Shown in pieces: positions 40,798 through 51,602 of a DNA stretch of 64,000 bases. The notes beneath the pieces were generated by a model. The model was not told the origin of the DNA. It saw nothing but the letters and a program-made list of their open reading frames with translations, and did no database searches. The translations under genes were made by a program, and so were the position numbers. The stretch covers positions 1,224,501 to 1,288,500 of the forward strand of contig NZ_OY762552.1 in NCBI RefSeq assembly GCF_963666025.1. Direction: 5' to 3'. Origin of the DNA: an uncultured Methanobacterium sp. Lineage in GTDB: Archaea; Methanobacteriota; Methanobacteria; Methanobacteriales; Methanobacteriaceae. Position 1 is the stretch's first letter, and every line of letters begins with the position of its first letter.

Positions 40798-41460
40798 ATG
40801 AGCAAATACCAAACCCTCCTAGAAAAAGTACGGGATTTACATGGCGAATTCTGTCCAGGTATTGTTTTAGGAACCCGAATGTGTATGTTAGCCATGGAAC
40901 GACTTGAAATGAATCCAGATACTGGTAATGAAGATCTGGTGGTATATGTGGAAATAGACCGTTGCCTCCCTGATGCTATACAGGCCATCACTGGATGCAG
41001 TCTGGGTAATCGCAGGCTGAAATACAGTGATTACGGTAAATTCATCGCCACCTTTGTGGATATTTCCAGTGGCAAAGCAGTTCGAGTTTCAGCCCTTGAT
41101 GATAAAATTGATTCAAGCCAGGGCTTCTGGACCTGGCTTGAAAATATTCTGATTTCAACCAAACCCGGAAATTTAACCCCTGAAAAGGAAGAAATAGAAT
41201 TTGCAGCCCATAGAATATATGATATACCTGATGAAGAGCTTCTCCTCCTGGAGGATGTTCATCTGGAAATACCTGAAAACGATATGCCTGGCTTTCCTGA
41301 GCATGTGGCTGTGTGTTCAACTTGTGGAGAACACGTAGTGGATTTTAAAGAGTTTAACGTGGATGGTAGAACTATCTGCAGATCATGCACCGAAAAAAGC
41401 GTTAAATTGGTGGTTAATCAAGCTTATTCAAACATTTTAAATTCTGAAGTGAAAAGTTGA
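40798..41460 (+). CDS. FmdE family protein with zinc ribbon (copy 1)
   Basis: A 220-residue FmdE protein (PF02663). FmdE was named from the molybdenum formylmethanofuran dehydrogenase operon, but its activity is not known. The core has HGEFCPGIVLGTR (His15, Cys19), VEIDRCLPDAIQ and GNRRLKYSDYGKF. A linker follows, then a C-terminal zinc ribbon (CSTCGEHVV ... CRSCTEK). Start ATG 40798 has the ribosome site GAGGTGG. Two more copies are in this window, each next to a BtuCDF-type transporter. The gene is under operator 2. Compared with copy 2 it has an extra insert (QGFWTWLENIL) and a longer tail. Confidence 0.85.
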   Translation: MSKYQTLLEKVRDLHGEFCPGIVLGTRMCMLAMERLEMNPDTGNEDLVVYVEIDRCLPDAIQAITGCSLGNRRLKYSDYGKFIATFVDISSGKAVRVSALDDKIDSSQGFWTWLENILISTKPGNLTPEKEEIEFAAHRIYDIPDEELLLLEDVHLEIPENDMPGFPEHVAVCSTCGEHVVDFKEFNVDGRTICRSCTEKSVKLVVNQAYSNILNSEVKS

Positions 41461-41653
41461 TAAATTAAAAAAATAACGAATTGTATGAGAACAATTATCC
41501 ATTTGTAAAATCAGTTTAAATACGATTTGAAAATCTTTGAAATTTATTATTATTCGTTTATAACCTAAAAAATCAATTAAAAGTTTTTAAAAATAATTTA
41601 AATTATTATTTAAATGATATAAACATTTATATTCATTAAAGTTATACAAAAAA

Positions 41654-41677
41654 CGAATTATTTATACTTTCATATCG
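41654..41677. promoter_or_regulatory. ModE-box-like operator 3 (methyltransferase-importer operon A)
   Basis: Arm CGAATTA at 41654-41660, ten bases with the TATA sequence TTTATA, arm CATATCG at 41671-41677. The layout is again 7-10-7. The ATG of the first gene lies only nine bases after the box, where transcription should begin. Confidence 0.65.
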
Positions 41678-41686
41678 AATAATAAA

Positions 41687-42556
41687 ATGGAATCAAAGCA
41701 GGAGGTAAAGGGTATAAAAAACCATACAAAAACAAGTAAAAATAGCAATGAAGTAGATTGGAATGATTTATGGAATCAATCCTTGAAAAATTTGCCTAAA
41801 AAAAATAATCCTGAGTCTTGGGACAATATTGCCCCTAAATTCAGTCAGTGGATGGAAAAAGATGATTATCCAAAAAAGATCTTGAGCAGGATAATAATCC
41901 ATCCGAATGATAGTGTTTTAGATATCGGTTGCGGTAGTGGTGCTATAACCATTCCTCTGGCCCAAAATGCCAAAACAGTTATTGCAATGGATATTTCTGG
42001 CAAAATGTTGGAAATACTAACAGAACAAGCTGAAAAATCAGGCCTTGAAAATATAAACACCCTGAATAAACGTATAGAAGACGTGACATCAGAAGAAGTA
42101 GGTGAACACGATGTGATTGTGGCATCACGTTCTCTGAATGGTGTGGCCAATATTCAGGAAGAGCTTGAGAAAATCAACAAAATTGCTCAAAAATATGTTT
42201 TCATCACTCTCTGGGGTGTTGATAATCGTAAATTTGAAAGGGAAATGGCTGAACTATTGGGCAGAGAATCACACAGTCATCCGGATTATATTTATGTTTA
42301 TAATATTCTCCACCAGATGGGCATCTACGCCAATGTGGAGATGTTAGAATGTAACACTCGTAATTATTATTCCACTTTAGAAGAAGCTCTGGACCGACTT
42401 AGATGGAGAATCGGAGATTTAAATGAGGATGAAGAATCAATTTTAAGAGAATATCTCGAAAAAGCCATGATTAAAAACCCTGACGGAACCATTGCTTTCG
42501 CCAATGGAAAAGCAGATTGGGTTTTAATCTGGTGGAAGAAAGATAATGCAAACTAG
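41687..42556 (+). CDS. SAM-dependent methyltransferase (first gene of importer operon A)
   Basis: A 289-residue class I methyltransferase with motif I VLDIGCGSGAITIPLA near residue 85, AMDISGKMLEIL, and a late segment DWVLIWWKK. The N-terminal 50 residues are lysine- and asparagine-rich. The ATG is about 26 bases from the TATA box in operator 3 and has no ribosome site, so the mRNA is probably leaderless. It is 30 bases upstream of the substrate-binding protein gene and heads the operon. Its substrate is unknown; making or modifying a metal-binding compound for the importer is one possibility (inference). Confidence 0.8.
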   Translation: MESKQEVKGIKNHTKTSKNSNEVDWNDLWNQSLKNLPKKNNPESWDNIAPKFSQWMEKDDYPKKILSRIIIHPNDSVLDIGCGSGAITIPLAQNAKTVIAMDISGKMLEILTEQAEKSGLENINTLNKRIEDVTSEEVGEHDVIVASRSLNGVANIQEELEKINKIAQKYVFITLWGVDNRKFEREMAELLGRESHSHPDYIYVYNILHQMGIYANVEMLECNTRNYYSTLEEALDRLRWRIGDLNEDEESILREYLEKAMIKNPDGTIAFANGKADWVLIWWKKDNAN

Positions 42557-42586
42557 AAGATTATAGTTTGATTAAAGGTGAATATT

Positions 42587-43675
42587 ATGGAACCTAACAA
42601 TAAAAAGATTTTAATTGCAGCTATTGTCATTGTGGCAGTGGTAGCAGTGGTCGCCGGTTACCTGAGTTACAGTGGAAACAATGTTCTCAATGGCACTACT
42701 CAAATAACAGATATGGCCGGGAGAACTGTTCAGATCCCAACCCAGATAAATACAGTGCTGGCTACATCTCCTCCCAGCACAAACCTGGTTTATATGCTGG
42801 CCCCAGACAAACTCGGTGGTTGGAATTCCAACCTGACCGCAGAACAGAAAAAATACACCCCTGAAAAATACCAGAACCTGTCAGTGGTGGGTGGATGGTA
42901 CAGTACCTTCCAGGGAAATCCTGAAAATTTCTTAACCCAGAAACCTGACGTAGTAATATTCGATAAGGCCAATTTAGGAAACGGTACTCCAAGTATAGAC
43001 AATATGCAGCAGATGATGGGAAGTATTCCAGTAGTGGCCATGCAAAGTTCCATTAACGCAACCAACTACGCCCCATCAATTCAGTTTATGGGGAAACTTC
43101 TCGGTGCAGAGAGTAGTTCAAACAAGTTAATCGCATTCTATGATAAATCTTTGAAAACAGTGAATAATACAGTTTCAACCATCCCCCAGGATCAGAAGGT
43201 TAGAGTGTACTATGCTGAAGGTGCAGCAGGACTACAAACAGATCCAGAAGGTTCACCACACTCACAACTAATTAGCATCTGTGGAGGAGTCAACGTTGCC
43301 AATGTGCCCATCAAAGAGGGCAATGGAATGTCAAACGTTAACCTGGAGCAGGTCCTCCAGTGGAACCCTGATTTGATAATTACCAACAACCCCCAGTTCT
43401 TCAAGAATATCTACACTAACTCATCCTGGCAGAATGTAAAGGCAGTGCAAGATAAGAAAGTTTATCTGGCCCCAACAGCTCCCCAGGGATGGTTTGACAG
43501 ACCTCCAGGTGTTAACACTATCATAGGAATACCATGGACCGCTAAAGTACTCTACCCAGATAAATTCACCAGTTTTAACATGACCAGTCTAACAAAAGAA
43601 TTCTATCAAGACTTCTACCATGTTACACTGACCGACGACGACGTGAAAGTAATAATGAACAATCAAACTATCTAA
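42587..43675 (+). CDS. BtuF/FhuD-type ABC substrate-binding protein (importer A)
   Basis: A 362-residue exported protein with an N-terminal membrane anchor (KKILIAAIVIVAVVAVVAGYL) and a periplasmic-binding-protein-like II class fold (TDMAGRTVQIP, KPDVVIFDK, MGKLLGAESSSNKLIAFYDK, QWNPDLIITNN). Family substrates include iron chelates, cobalamin, haem and, for the H. influenzae MolA type, molybdate or tungstate. The start ATG 42587 is preceded by AAAGGTG. It is paralogous to the protein at 53635-54735. The local context of molbindin, ModE and FmdE favours Mo/W, as oxyanion or chelate; this is not decided by the sequence. Confidence 0.85.
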   Translation: MEPNNKKILIAAIVIVAVVAVVAGYLSYSGNNVLNGTTQITDMAGRTVQIPTQINTVLATSPPSTNLVYMLAPDKLGGWNSNLTAEQKKYTPEKYQNLSVVGGWYSTFQGNPENFLTQKPDVVIFDKANLGNGTPSIDNMQQMMGSIPVVAMQSSINATNYAPSIQFMGKLLGAESSSNKLIAFYDKSLKTVNNTVSTIPQDQKVRVYYAEGAAGLQTDPEGSPHSQLISICGGVNVANVPIKEGNGMSNVNLEQVLQWNPDLIITNNPQFFKNIYTNSSWQNVKAVQDKKVYLAPTAPQGWFDRPPGVNTIIGIPWTAKVLYPDKFTSFNMTSLTKEFYQDFYHVTLTDDDVKVIMNNQTI

Positions 43676-43688
43676 AACTAGTGAAATT

Positions 43689-43733
43689 GGATGCAATGAG
43701 TAAAAAAAACATTGCATCCTTAACATTTTTTAT
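43689..43733 (+). terminator. Hairpin between binding-protein and permease genes
   Basis: Perfect ten-base stem GGATGCAATG (43689-43698) and CATTGCATCC (43710-43719) with an 11-base A-rich loop, followed by a T-rich tract. It begins 14 bases after the binding-protein stop codon. It could end some transcripts or protect the 5' message, giving more binding protein than permease. Confidence 0.75.
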
Positions 43734-43773
43734 TTTCTGAATAAATCTGAATTTTCAAAAGAAAGGGAAATAC

Positions 43774-44793
43774 ATGAATTTAAAAATCATTAAAAGCCTT
43801 CCAACAATGGCCATTGTACTAATTTCGCTTATAATTCTATTTATAATATCTTTTTTAATAGGTAGATATCCTTTATCACCATCAGAAGTTTTAATAGCAT
43901 TAGTGACAGGTCTTTTTCATATTAAAACCAATTTATCTCCAACCATATATACCGTGGTCTGGGATATAAGGATGCCCAGAATAGCCGCTGCCATGATAGT
44001 TGGCGCTGCATTATCCATTTCAGGAGCTTCTTTCCAGGGAATATTTAGAAACCCCTTAGTTTCCCCTGATATTCTGGGCGTTTCAGCGGGTGCTGGTTTC
44101 GGAGCAGCACTCGCTATTTTGATAGGTTCATCACCCATAGTCATCCAAATAATGGCCTTTTTAACAGGTTTAGTTGCTGTCAGCTTGACATATTTTCTAA
44201 GTAAAAGTTTCAAAGGTAATGCCACCCTAATAATGGTTTTGGGTGGGATAGCCATTGGTGCTTTATTTTCAGCATTAACCTCTTGCATCAAATACGTTGC
44301 AGACCCCTACAGCAAGTTACCAGAGATTATATTCTGGCTTATGGGCAGTCTGGCAACAATTAACCGGCAAAACGTGGTTATGATAATTATTCCCATCATA
44401 ATAGGCTTCAGTGTTTTATTAATGATTAGATGGAGGATCAACCTTCTTTCCATGGGTGATGAAGAAGCAAGGACTCTTGGGGTTGACACCGAAAGATTAA
44501 GAATTATAGTAATCCTATGCTGTACATTACTCACGGCAGCTGCCGTTAGTATCAGTGGTATAATTGGATGGGTTGGTCTGGTAATACCACATATAGCCCG
44601 AATATTCATAGGACCTGACCATAAGGAATTAATACCTTTCAGTATCATACTAGGAGCGGTTTTCCTACTTTCAGTGGATGATATATGCAGAACTGTTGCA
44701 CCAGTTGAAATTCCTCTGGGAATAGTGACTGCCATTATTGGAGCTCCTTTCTTCATTTATTTATTAAAAAGAGGCTACGAGGGTTGGACATGA
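43774..44793 (+). CDS. BtuC/FecCD-type ABC permease (importer A)
   Basis: A 339-residue permease with about ten membrane helices. FecCD signatures: SGASFQGIFRNPLVSPDILGVSAGAG begins near residue 85 (split here: SGASFQGIFRNPL and VSPDILGVSAGAG), LGGIAIGALFSAL, and the coupling segment GDEEARTLGVDTER; the last third has ISGIIGWVGLVIPHIAR. It follows the binding-protein gene after a hairpin and overlaps the ATPase gene by four bases (ATGA, 44790-44793). Paralogous to 52499-53554. Confidence 0.9.
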   Translation: MNLKIIKSLPTMAIVLISLIILFIISFLIGRYPLSPSEVLIALVTGLFHIKTNLSPTIYTVVWDIRMPRIAAAMIVGAALSISGASFQGIFRNPLVSPDILGVSAGAGFGAALAILIGSSPIVIQIMAFLTGLVAVSLTYFLSKSFKGNATLIMVLGGIAIGALFSALTSCIKYVADPYSKLPEIIFWLMGSLATINRQNVVMIIIPIIIGFSVLLMIRWRINLLSMGDEEARTLGVDTERLRIIVILCCTLLTAAAVSISGIIGWVGLVIPHIARIFIGPDHKELIPFSIILGAVFLLSVDDICRTVAPVEIPLGIVTAIIGAPFFIYLLKRGYEGWT

Positions 44794-45566
44794 ATGGAAT
44801 AATGGAAATGGAAAACGCATCATTCTCTTACAGTGGAAAAGAAAAAATATTTCAGGATATTAATCTCTCCATAAATAAAGGAGAGGTTCTATGCATTTTA
44901 GGACCAAACGGGACCGGTAAAACAACTTTAATAAAGTGCTTAAACTGTCTTTTGAAATTAAACACCGGTAACATCTTCCTGTCAGGCGAAGACATTTATT
45001 CATTTAACAAAACAGATCTCGCCCGTCAAATTGGTTACATACCTCAGGGGCATAATCCTGTTTTCCCCTTCACGGTTTTAGATGTAGTAGTAATGGGTCG
45101 AGCCCCCCATTTGAGTTCCATGTCTTCACCATCACAAAATGACTATCTGATCGCTCAAGAATCTCTGAAAAAGTTGAATATGGATCATATGATGCACAAC
45201 CCATACACAGAATTAAGTGGTGGAGAAAAACAGCTGGTATTTTTCGCACGAGTACTCGCTCAGAAACCTGACATTTTACTTTTAGATGAACCTACATCTC
45301 ATTTGGACTTCGGGAATCAAATGAGAACACTTAAGATCATTAATAAAATGGCCAACGGAGGTTTTACTGTGGTTATGACCTCTCATTTCCCCGATCATGC
45401 CTTTATATCTGCAGATAAAGTGGCAATAATGAAAGACTGCCATATAATCGATTATGGAACCCCTGAAGAAGTTATCACTGAAGAAAACTTAGAAAGGGCC
45501 TATAATATTGGAGTGAAAATAATGGATTTGGATCATGGAAGAAAAATCTGCATTCCAGAAGTTTAA
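44790..45566 (+). CDS. BtuD/FecE-type ABC ATPase (importer A)
   Basis: A 258-residue ATPase with Walker A GPNGTGKTT, Q-loop IPQGHNPVFPF, signature LSGGEKQL, Walker B LLLDEPTSHLD and H-loop MTSHFPDHAF. All catalytic motifs are intact. ATG 44790 overlaps the permease stop, with GAGGG just upstream. The protein is paralogous to the ATPase of importer B. The next gene, fmdE copy 2, follows after 45 bases, so FmdE is part of the importer operon. Confidence 0.92.
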   Translation: MNGIMEMENASFSYSGKEKIFQDINLSINKGEVLCILGPNGTGKTTLIKCLNCLLKLNTGNIFLSGEDIYSFNKTDLARQIGYIPQGHNPVFPFTVLDVVVMGRAPHLSSMSSPSQNDYLIAQESLKKLNMDHMMHNPYTELSGGEKQLVFFARVLAQKPDILLLDEPTSHLDFGNQMRTLKIINKMANGGFTVVMTSHFPDHAFISADKVAIMKDCHIIDYGTPEEVITEENLERAYNIGVKIMDLDHGRKICIPEV

Positions 45567-45611
45567 TTAATTTCTGTTAGTATGAACTCGTTATAAAAAA
45601 GGAGGTAAATT

Positions 45612-46205
<594 letters not shown>

Positions 46206-46214
46206 AGTGAGCAA

Positions 46215-46958
46215 ATGAAACTAGTAAATGAATTATTGGAAGCGGCAAGTGAAAATGATTCCCCTGTCACGGATGTAAGGGTTGGAGTGTCCTGGACAGG
46301 AGTCCATGGAAAATATGGTGGGGTTTCCAAGACCTACGGGATCCCTGTGGTCCACGGCAATTACACCAGAGACATGGGCGATTTAACCAATAAAACTACC
46401 ATGGAACTGGCAGAGTATGTTAAATCCTGGAATCTGGTGGAAGCCAGTATTGGTGTGGCTGCCCTGAATTCCATGATGAAACCCCGTGGTAAAAAGGACA
46501 TTAATGCCCAGGATCTCATCATCGAAGAAAGTCATAACAAGAAGGTTACCATGGTGGGTAAGTTCCCCAAGATCGATGCGATAAGATCTGTAGCTAAGGA
46601 GTTTTGGGTCCTAGAATCTGATCAAACCCTCCTCAACCCCCGGGAGGGCATAATCACCGAGGCTGCTGCAGAATATGTGTTCCCTGGAAGTGATATAATT
46701 ATTATAACCGGTTCCACCCTGATAAACAAGGGACTGGAGCGTTACCTTAACCTGGCTAAACAGGAAGATGCATATACTATCATTCTGGGGCCAAGTACCA
46801 CTATGAGTGACGTGCTTTTCGATTATGGTGCTGACATGCTGGCAGGAGTTGAACTATTAGACCCTGAAGCCATTCTCAGGAAAATCAGCCAGAGTGGAGG
46901 TATGATCAACACCCGAGTCTGCAAGGGTGAAATAGGGTTCAGAGTGCTGGAGGGTTAG
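46215..46958 (+). CDS. DUF364 family protein (putative heavy-metal chelation domain)
   Basis: A 247-residue protein with an N-terminal DUF4213-like part (residues 1-85) and a DUF364 domain (about 95-245; VTMVGKFPKID, IIIITGSTLINKGLERYL, IILGPSTTMSDVLFDYGADMLAG). The domain was called a putative heavy-metal chelation domain from a Desulfitobacterium structure; no activity is proven. It follows fmdE copy 2 by nine bases and completes the importer A set. A role in trapping or shaping the metal ligand after uptake is inferred from place only. Confidence 0.82.
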   Translation: MKLVNELLEAASENDSPVTDVRVGVSWTGVHGKYGGVSKTYGIPVVHGNYTRDMGDLTNKTTMELAEYVKSWNLVEASIGVAALNSMMKPRGKKDINAQDLIIEESHNKKVTMVGKFPKIDAIRSVAKEFWVLESDQTLLNPREGIITEAAAEYVFPGSDIIIITGSTLINKGLERYLNLAKQEDAYTIILGPSTTMSDVLFDYGADMLAGVELLDPEAILRKISQSGGMINTRVCKGEIGFRVLEG

Positions 46959-47012
46959 TTAAAAATACAACCGGATTGTCAGAAAGTTATTGGAATTTAG
47001 AAGGTTACTTGA

Positions 47013-47645
47013 ATGTTAAAGGACTCACAATCAATTGATTCCCTGTTAATGGATGGGGCCCATGCATCCACATATCCCTTGATAGCCAATCAGATCATTG
47101 GAAAATTTAAAATAAAAAAAGGAGTAGGTATCGATGTGGGTGCAGGTCCTGCATCCCTTTCAATAGCCCTTGCGAAAATAACAGAGTTGGACATCTATTC
47201 AATGGACATATCTTCGAAAATGTTAGAAATTGCACAAGAATCCTTTGAAAAAGAAGGTCTTGAAAAAAGGATTAAAACTGTATTAGGAGATGTCCATCAG
47301 ATGCCCTTCCCGGATGAATTTGCTGATCTTGTATTCAGCAGAGGATCCATGTTTTTCTGGAAAGACCTGACCACTGCCTTCAGGGAAATATATCGGGTTT
47401 TAAAGCCAGGTGGCGCAGGTTATGTGGGTGGAGGATTTGGAAGCGCTACAGTGCGAAAAAAGGTTAAAAATCAGTTTAAAGGTAAGGGTAGTGAATATTA
47501 TAAAAGTCCTCCAAAAATACATTTAGATTCACTTGAAATAGCAGTGTTTGAAGCCGGAATAACGAATTACATCTTAATTAATGATGATTCCGGATTGTGG
47601 GTTTTATTTAAAAAAAAACTGGATAAATGTAATAATACCAAATAA
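47013..47645 (+). CDS. SAM-dependent methyltransferase (end of operon A)
   Basis: A 210-residue class I methyltransferase: motif I IDVGAGPASLSIAL near residue 40, SMDISSKMLEIA, motif for the acidic loop DVHQMPFPDEFADLVFSRGS, and the post-I segment YRVLKPGGAGYVGG. It resembles UbiE/arsenite-methyltransferase-type enzymes but lacks obvious cysteines for arsenite. It begins 54 bases after the DUF364 gene, with GAAGGT upstream, so it is probably in the same operon. Substrate unknown. Confidence 0.8.
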   Translation: MLKDSQSIDSLLMDGAHASTYPLIANQIIGKFKIKKGVGIDVGAGPASLSIALAKITELDIYSMDISSKMLEIAQESFEKEGLEKRIKTVLGDVHQMPFPDEFADLVFSRGSMFFWKDLTTAFREIYRVLKPGGAGYVGGGFGSATVRKKVKNQFKGKGSEYYKSPPKIHLDSLEIAVFEAGITNYILINDDSGLWVLFKKKLDKCNNTK

Positions 47646-47663
47646 ATAGTATAAACCCTTAAA

Positions 47664-47753
47664 TGATTGGATGGGAGCCAAATGAATGGAAAAATTTTAA
47701 TAGGACTGATATTAGTTTTAGTTATAGTGGGAATTATTCTAATAGCCATTTAG
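47664..47753 (+). CDS. Possible 29-aa single-helix membrane peptide
   Basis: A short frame, MIGWEPNEWKNF, then one hydrophobic helix (FIGLILVLVIVGIILIAI). It starts 18 bases after the methyltransferase stop and ends just before the insertion sequence. There is no clear ribosome site. The compact pattern of a polar head and a single valine/isoleucine helix is typical of real small membrane peptides, but at this length chance cannot be excluded. Confidence 0.4.
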
Positions 47754-47800
47754 ATGCCATATATAATCACTTTAATAATAAATAAATAAATAAATAAATA

Positions 47801-48960
<1,160 letters not shown>

Positions 48961-49016
48961 AATAAATAAATAAAACTCTTAAATTACTCCCAGAATTCTT
49001 AATAAATATCATCAAA

Positions 49017-49535
49017 TTACCCGGTGACCCTGAAACTATTCACCATCATATCAAAGTTGTTTTTTTGACCATCAAAGGCCGACACAGATCCACCTAAAAT
49101 TATACAGTAAACCTTGTCATTCTTATCTAAAATCACCATGCGTTCCTTTTTATTTGTACTTGAGTTTGTTATGTAAATAACATCATGTGCTTGTCTTCCA
49201 TCCACAGTTATAAGATTATCCGATAGCATAGTAGCTCCCCAATCTTTCTTGAGATCAGCCTTACTTGCCTCAACAATCTCCTCCAGTGTGCCACTTTTGT
49301 TGGTTTTTTGGACTAATACTATAATATTTCCCGTTTGAGCACTATTAGGATCACCACAACATTAGATTTCGTACTTTCATTGCATCATCTACCGTCCCGG
49401 AGTAAAAATAGTCCATGTACAGGGTTAGTTGACATGAACTCTATTAATTGTAATTGTGAGGAGTTATTGCGGTGTAAATAGATAATAAAGATATGACAAT
49501 TACAAATATAAAAAGAGAATATAATACCATTTCAT
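49017..49535 (-). pseudogene. Small exported protein (PsbP-like), broken by several frameshifts
   Basis: A good ribosome site (AAGGAGGG) and ATG 49535 begin MKWYYILF, but the frame stops after eleven codons. One base shift restores a membrane helix (FIFVIVISLLSIYTA). Another frame carries LYMDYFYSGTVDDAMKVRNLML, and a third runs from GDPNSAQTGNIIVLVQ through LEEIVEASKADLKKDWGA and LITVDGRQAHDVIYI to the stop at 49017. Together these form a small signal-anchored protein like the PsbP-related proteins of methanogens, now in at least three frames. It lies 57 bases from the insertion sequence. Confidence 0.65.
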
Positions 49536-49908
49536 AGTTTTACCCTCCTTAATAATGAACGTTACTGGGCTGGATCAAATTCAATATGCCGTATTAAAAC
49601 ATAATACTTAACTCTTTTGAAATAGATTCAAACCCTTCAAATTATGTGCATTTACATGTCGATTTTTAATTATTTCTATATGTGTGTGATCATCTCTGAG
49701 TTCCAGACAACAAAAGAACATTTCCAATATAAAAAACTAACCATCATTAGAAATTATTACTAATTTAACCTATCAAAACTACCAAAAAGGTACTATTAAA
49801 TTATTTAAACAAAACAATCATACTAAACCCCCTCAAAAGGACCTCTAACAGTATTTTATGAATCAATAAATAATCAAACCGCAAAAAACCCGATACATCA
49901 TATAATAT
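49536..49908. other. AT-rich intergenic region between pseudogene and methyltransferase
   Basis: About 370 bases without a credible ORF. It holds the leftward promoter region of the broken gene and leads into operator 4. I see no strong hairpin or repeat. Confidence 0.4.
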
Positions 49909-49932
49909 AGAAATGTATATATTTACATCTCG
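49909..49932. promoter_or_regulatory. ModE-box-like operator 4, weak (methyltransferase promoter)
   Basis: Arm AGAAATG at 49909-49915, ten AT bases (TATATATTTA) that include the TATA element, arm CATCTCG at 49926-49932. The 7-10-7 layout is kept, but the arms are the most degenerate of the set. The gene's preferred ATG is 39 bases downstream. Confidence 0.45.
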
Positions 49933-49970
49933 TTATAGTGTAATTTAAAATGAACTGGAGGAGATTAAAA

Positions 49971-50585
49971 ATGTCAAGTGATACTGGATTATTCCCATCT
50001 AATGGTCATCGAATACAGGGAAGATCAACCGAATCATTCCTGGACGCTCGTGATGTAATTTCACGGCTTGATCTTAAAGGAAATGAGGTTTTTATGGATG
50101 CTGGTTGTGGTGATGGTCACGTTGCCATGATAGCCCATGATATGATGGATGATGATGCAACCATCTATGCCCTGGATGTTTACCCCCCATCAATTGAGGA
50201 TATGAAAAAGGATGTGGAAGAACAGGGAATAAGCAATATAATAGCAATTCAATCAGACGTAACTGAAAAAATCGCTCTTGATGGTGATACCGTGGATATT
50301 TGTCTCATGGTTAATGTTTTCCACCACTTCGTAGCCCATAAAAAAGCGGATGATGCTATAAACGAGCTAAAAAAAGTTATAAAACCCGGCGGCAAAATTA
50401 CAGTCATGGATTACAAGAAAATGGACACTGGATATGGTCCACCAGTTAAATTCAAAAGTAGTCCAGAAGAGATGGAGGAAATGTTCAAAAAACATAACCT
50501 TGAAATGGTTAAACTGGATACCGAAGCAGGTGAAGTCCTGGACGACGGAACCATGTCCCATTATCTTATAACATTCCAAAAATAA
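49971..50585 (+). CDS. SAM-dependent methyltransferase
   Basis: A 204-residue class I methyltransferase: motif I VFMDAGCGDGHVAMIA, ALDVYPPSIEDM, the acidic/post motif VDICLMVNVFHHF, and VIKPGGKITVMDYKKMD. It is of the UbiE/Methyltransf_25 type. Start ATG 49971 is preceded by GGAGGAG; an in-frame ATG at 49950 has no ribosome site. It is a single gene lying between the two importer operons, possibly under weak operator 4. It is the third methyltransferase of the region; substrate unknown. Confidence 0.8.
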   Translation: MSSDTGLFPSNGHRIQGRSTESFLDARDVISRLDLKGNEVFMDAGCGDGHVAMIAHDMMDDDATIYALDVYPPSIEDMKKDVEEQGISNIIAIQSDVTEKIALDGDTVDICLMVNVFHHFVAHKKADDAINELKKVIKPGGKITVMDYKKMDTGYGPPVKFKSSPEEMEEMFKKHNLEMVKLDTEAGEVLDDGTMSHYLITFQK

Positions 50586-50857
50586 GTAAATGAACATCTA
50601 AATGTTGTTTTTTTACTTTTTTAATCTTTTTTAATTACTTTTTTATGAAATACCCAAAAGTTTGTTTCATGAATAATCCTCCAATAAGAATATCCTCTCA
50701 TAATTATGCCCAATTAATAATATATCTTACTAATTATCTTCCAATAAAAATATCCATTACTAATTATACCTCACTAATAATATCAGGGATAATAACTTTA
50801 AAACAAATATATTTAAAAAAAAGTTAAATTTTAAAAAAAATCCTGTTTGGGGTCCCG

Positions 50858-51436
50858 TTATAACAGTTGATAATATGACTTTTCAAAGCAAGAAATACAG
50901 TAAGTTTTTCCACCTTTTAAGTGGTGTTTACCATCCATAACCACCTCCCCGCATTCAGCGCACCTGGCTATTTCCAGTGGTTTGCCCGGGAGATCATTAG
51001 GATCTATTTTAACTGAAACCTTTTGGACCATGAATAATTCATCTCCAGGAGTTCTGGCTATTCTTACGGTTAATTCTTCTATGGTTTCCTCATTTTCTAC
51101 TTCAGAACCAATATCAGTATCTTTATTATTGGCATCTATATCCATAACCCGTACTGCTTCACCAGTGTCAATGTTAACAAAGGTAGCTGCAAATTTACCG
51201 TATCCCATTGGTTTAAGTGATTTTTTACCAAGAGAGGTTTTGGTAACCGACTGTATGGCATCACAGATACACCGGTCAATCTCTGTAAAGACGATTAATC
51301 GTTTATCTTTCTTACCAGGTGTCATTCCCATGCTTTCCATGCCGTGTATAGCTAATTTGGTCCCCATAACTATTCCACCACATATATCACCGTGAAATTC
51401 ACCCGCTTTTTTTAATAATTCCATGTAATCACTCAT
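50858..51436 (-). CDS. FmdE family protein with zinc ribbon (copy 3)
   Basis: A 192-residue FmdE protein. The core motif reads FHGDICGGIVMGTK, so the proline after the conserved cysteine is glycine, unlike the other two copies. TEIDRCICDAIQS and GYGKFAATF follow, then an acidic linker and a zinc ribbon (CAECGEVVM ... CISCFEKSYY). Start ATG 51436 is preceded by GGTGAT; the frame is open 17 codons further but without support. It is the last gene of importer operon B, 167 bases after the ATPase gene, mirroring fmdE copy 2 in operon A. Confidence 0.85.
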   Translation of the reverse strand: MSDYMELLKKAGEFHGDICGGIVMGTKLAIHGMESMGMTPGKKDKRLIVFTEIDRCICDAIQSVTKTSLGKKSLKPMGYGKFAATFVNIDTGEAVRVMDIDANNKDTDIGSEVENEETIEELTVRIARTPGDELFMVQKVSVKIDPNDLPGKPLEIARCAECGEVVMDGKHHLKGGKTYCISCFEKSYYQLL

Positions 51437-51602
51437 ATTATCACCATTTTGTTTTAAAAACCACATCTTAGTTCTAAATTTTACCATAAAGATAGATTTT
51501 TATCATGAAAATGTTTTATTGAATTTATAAACTGTTTAAACTTTAATTTAACTTTTAATTCCTGTTTAATTGTTTTAATAACCATTATCTACTGTGAAAT
51601 CC

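Noticed and set aside
44307..44756. 149-codon frame antisense to the importer A permease
   Set aside because: Hydrophobic shadow of the permease; no ribosome site or known domain.
47761..47800. AATA repeat run as a CRISPR-like or functional array
   Set aside because: Simple four-base repeats without spacers; it is just the target site of the insertion sequence.
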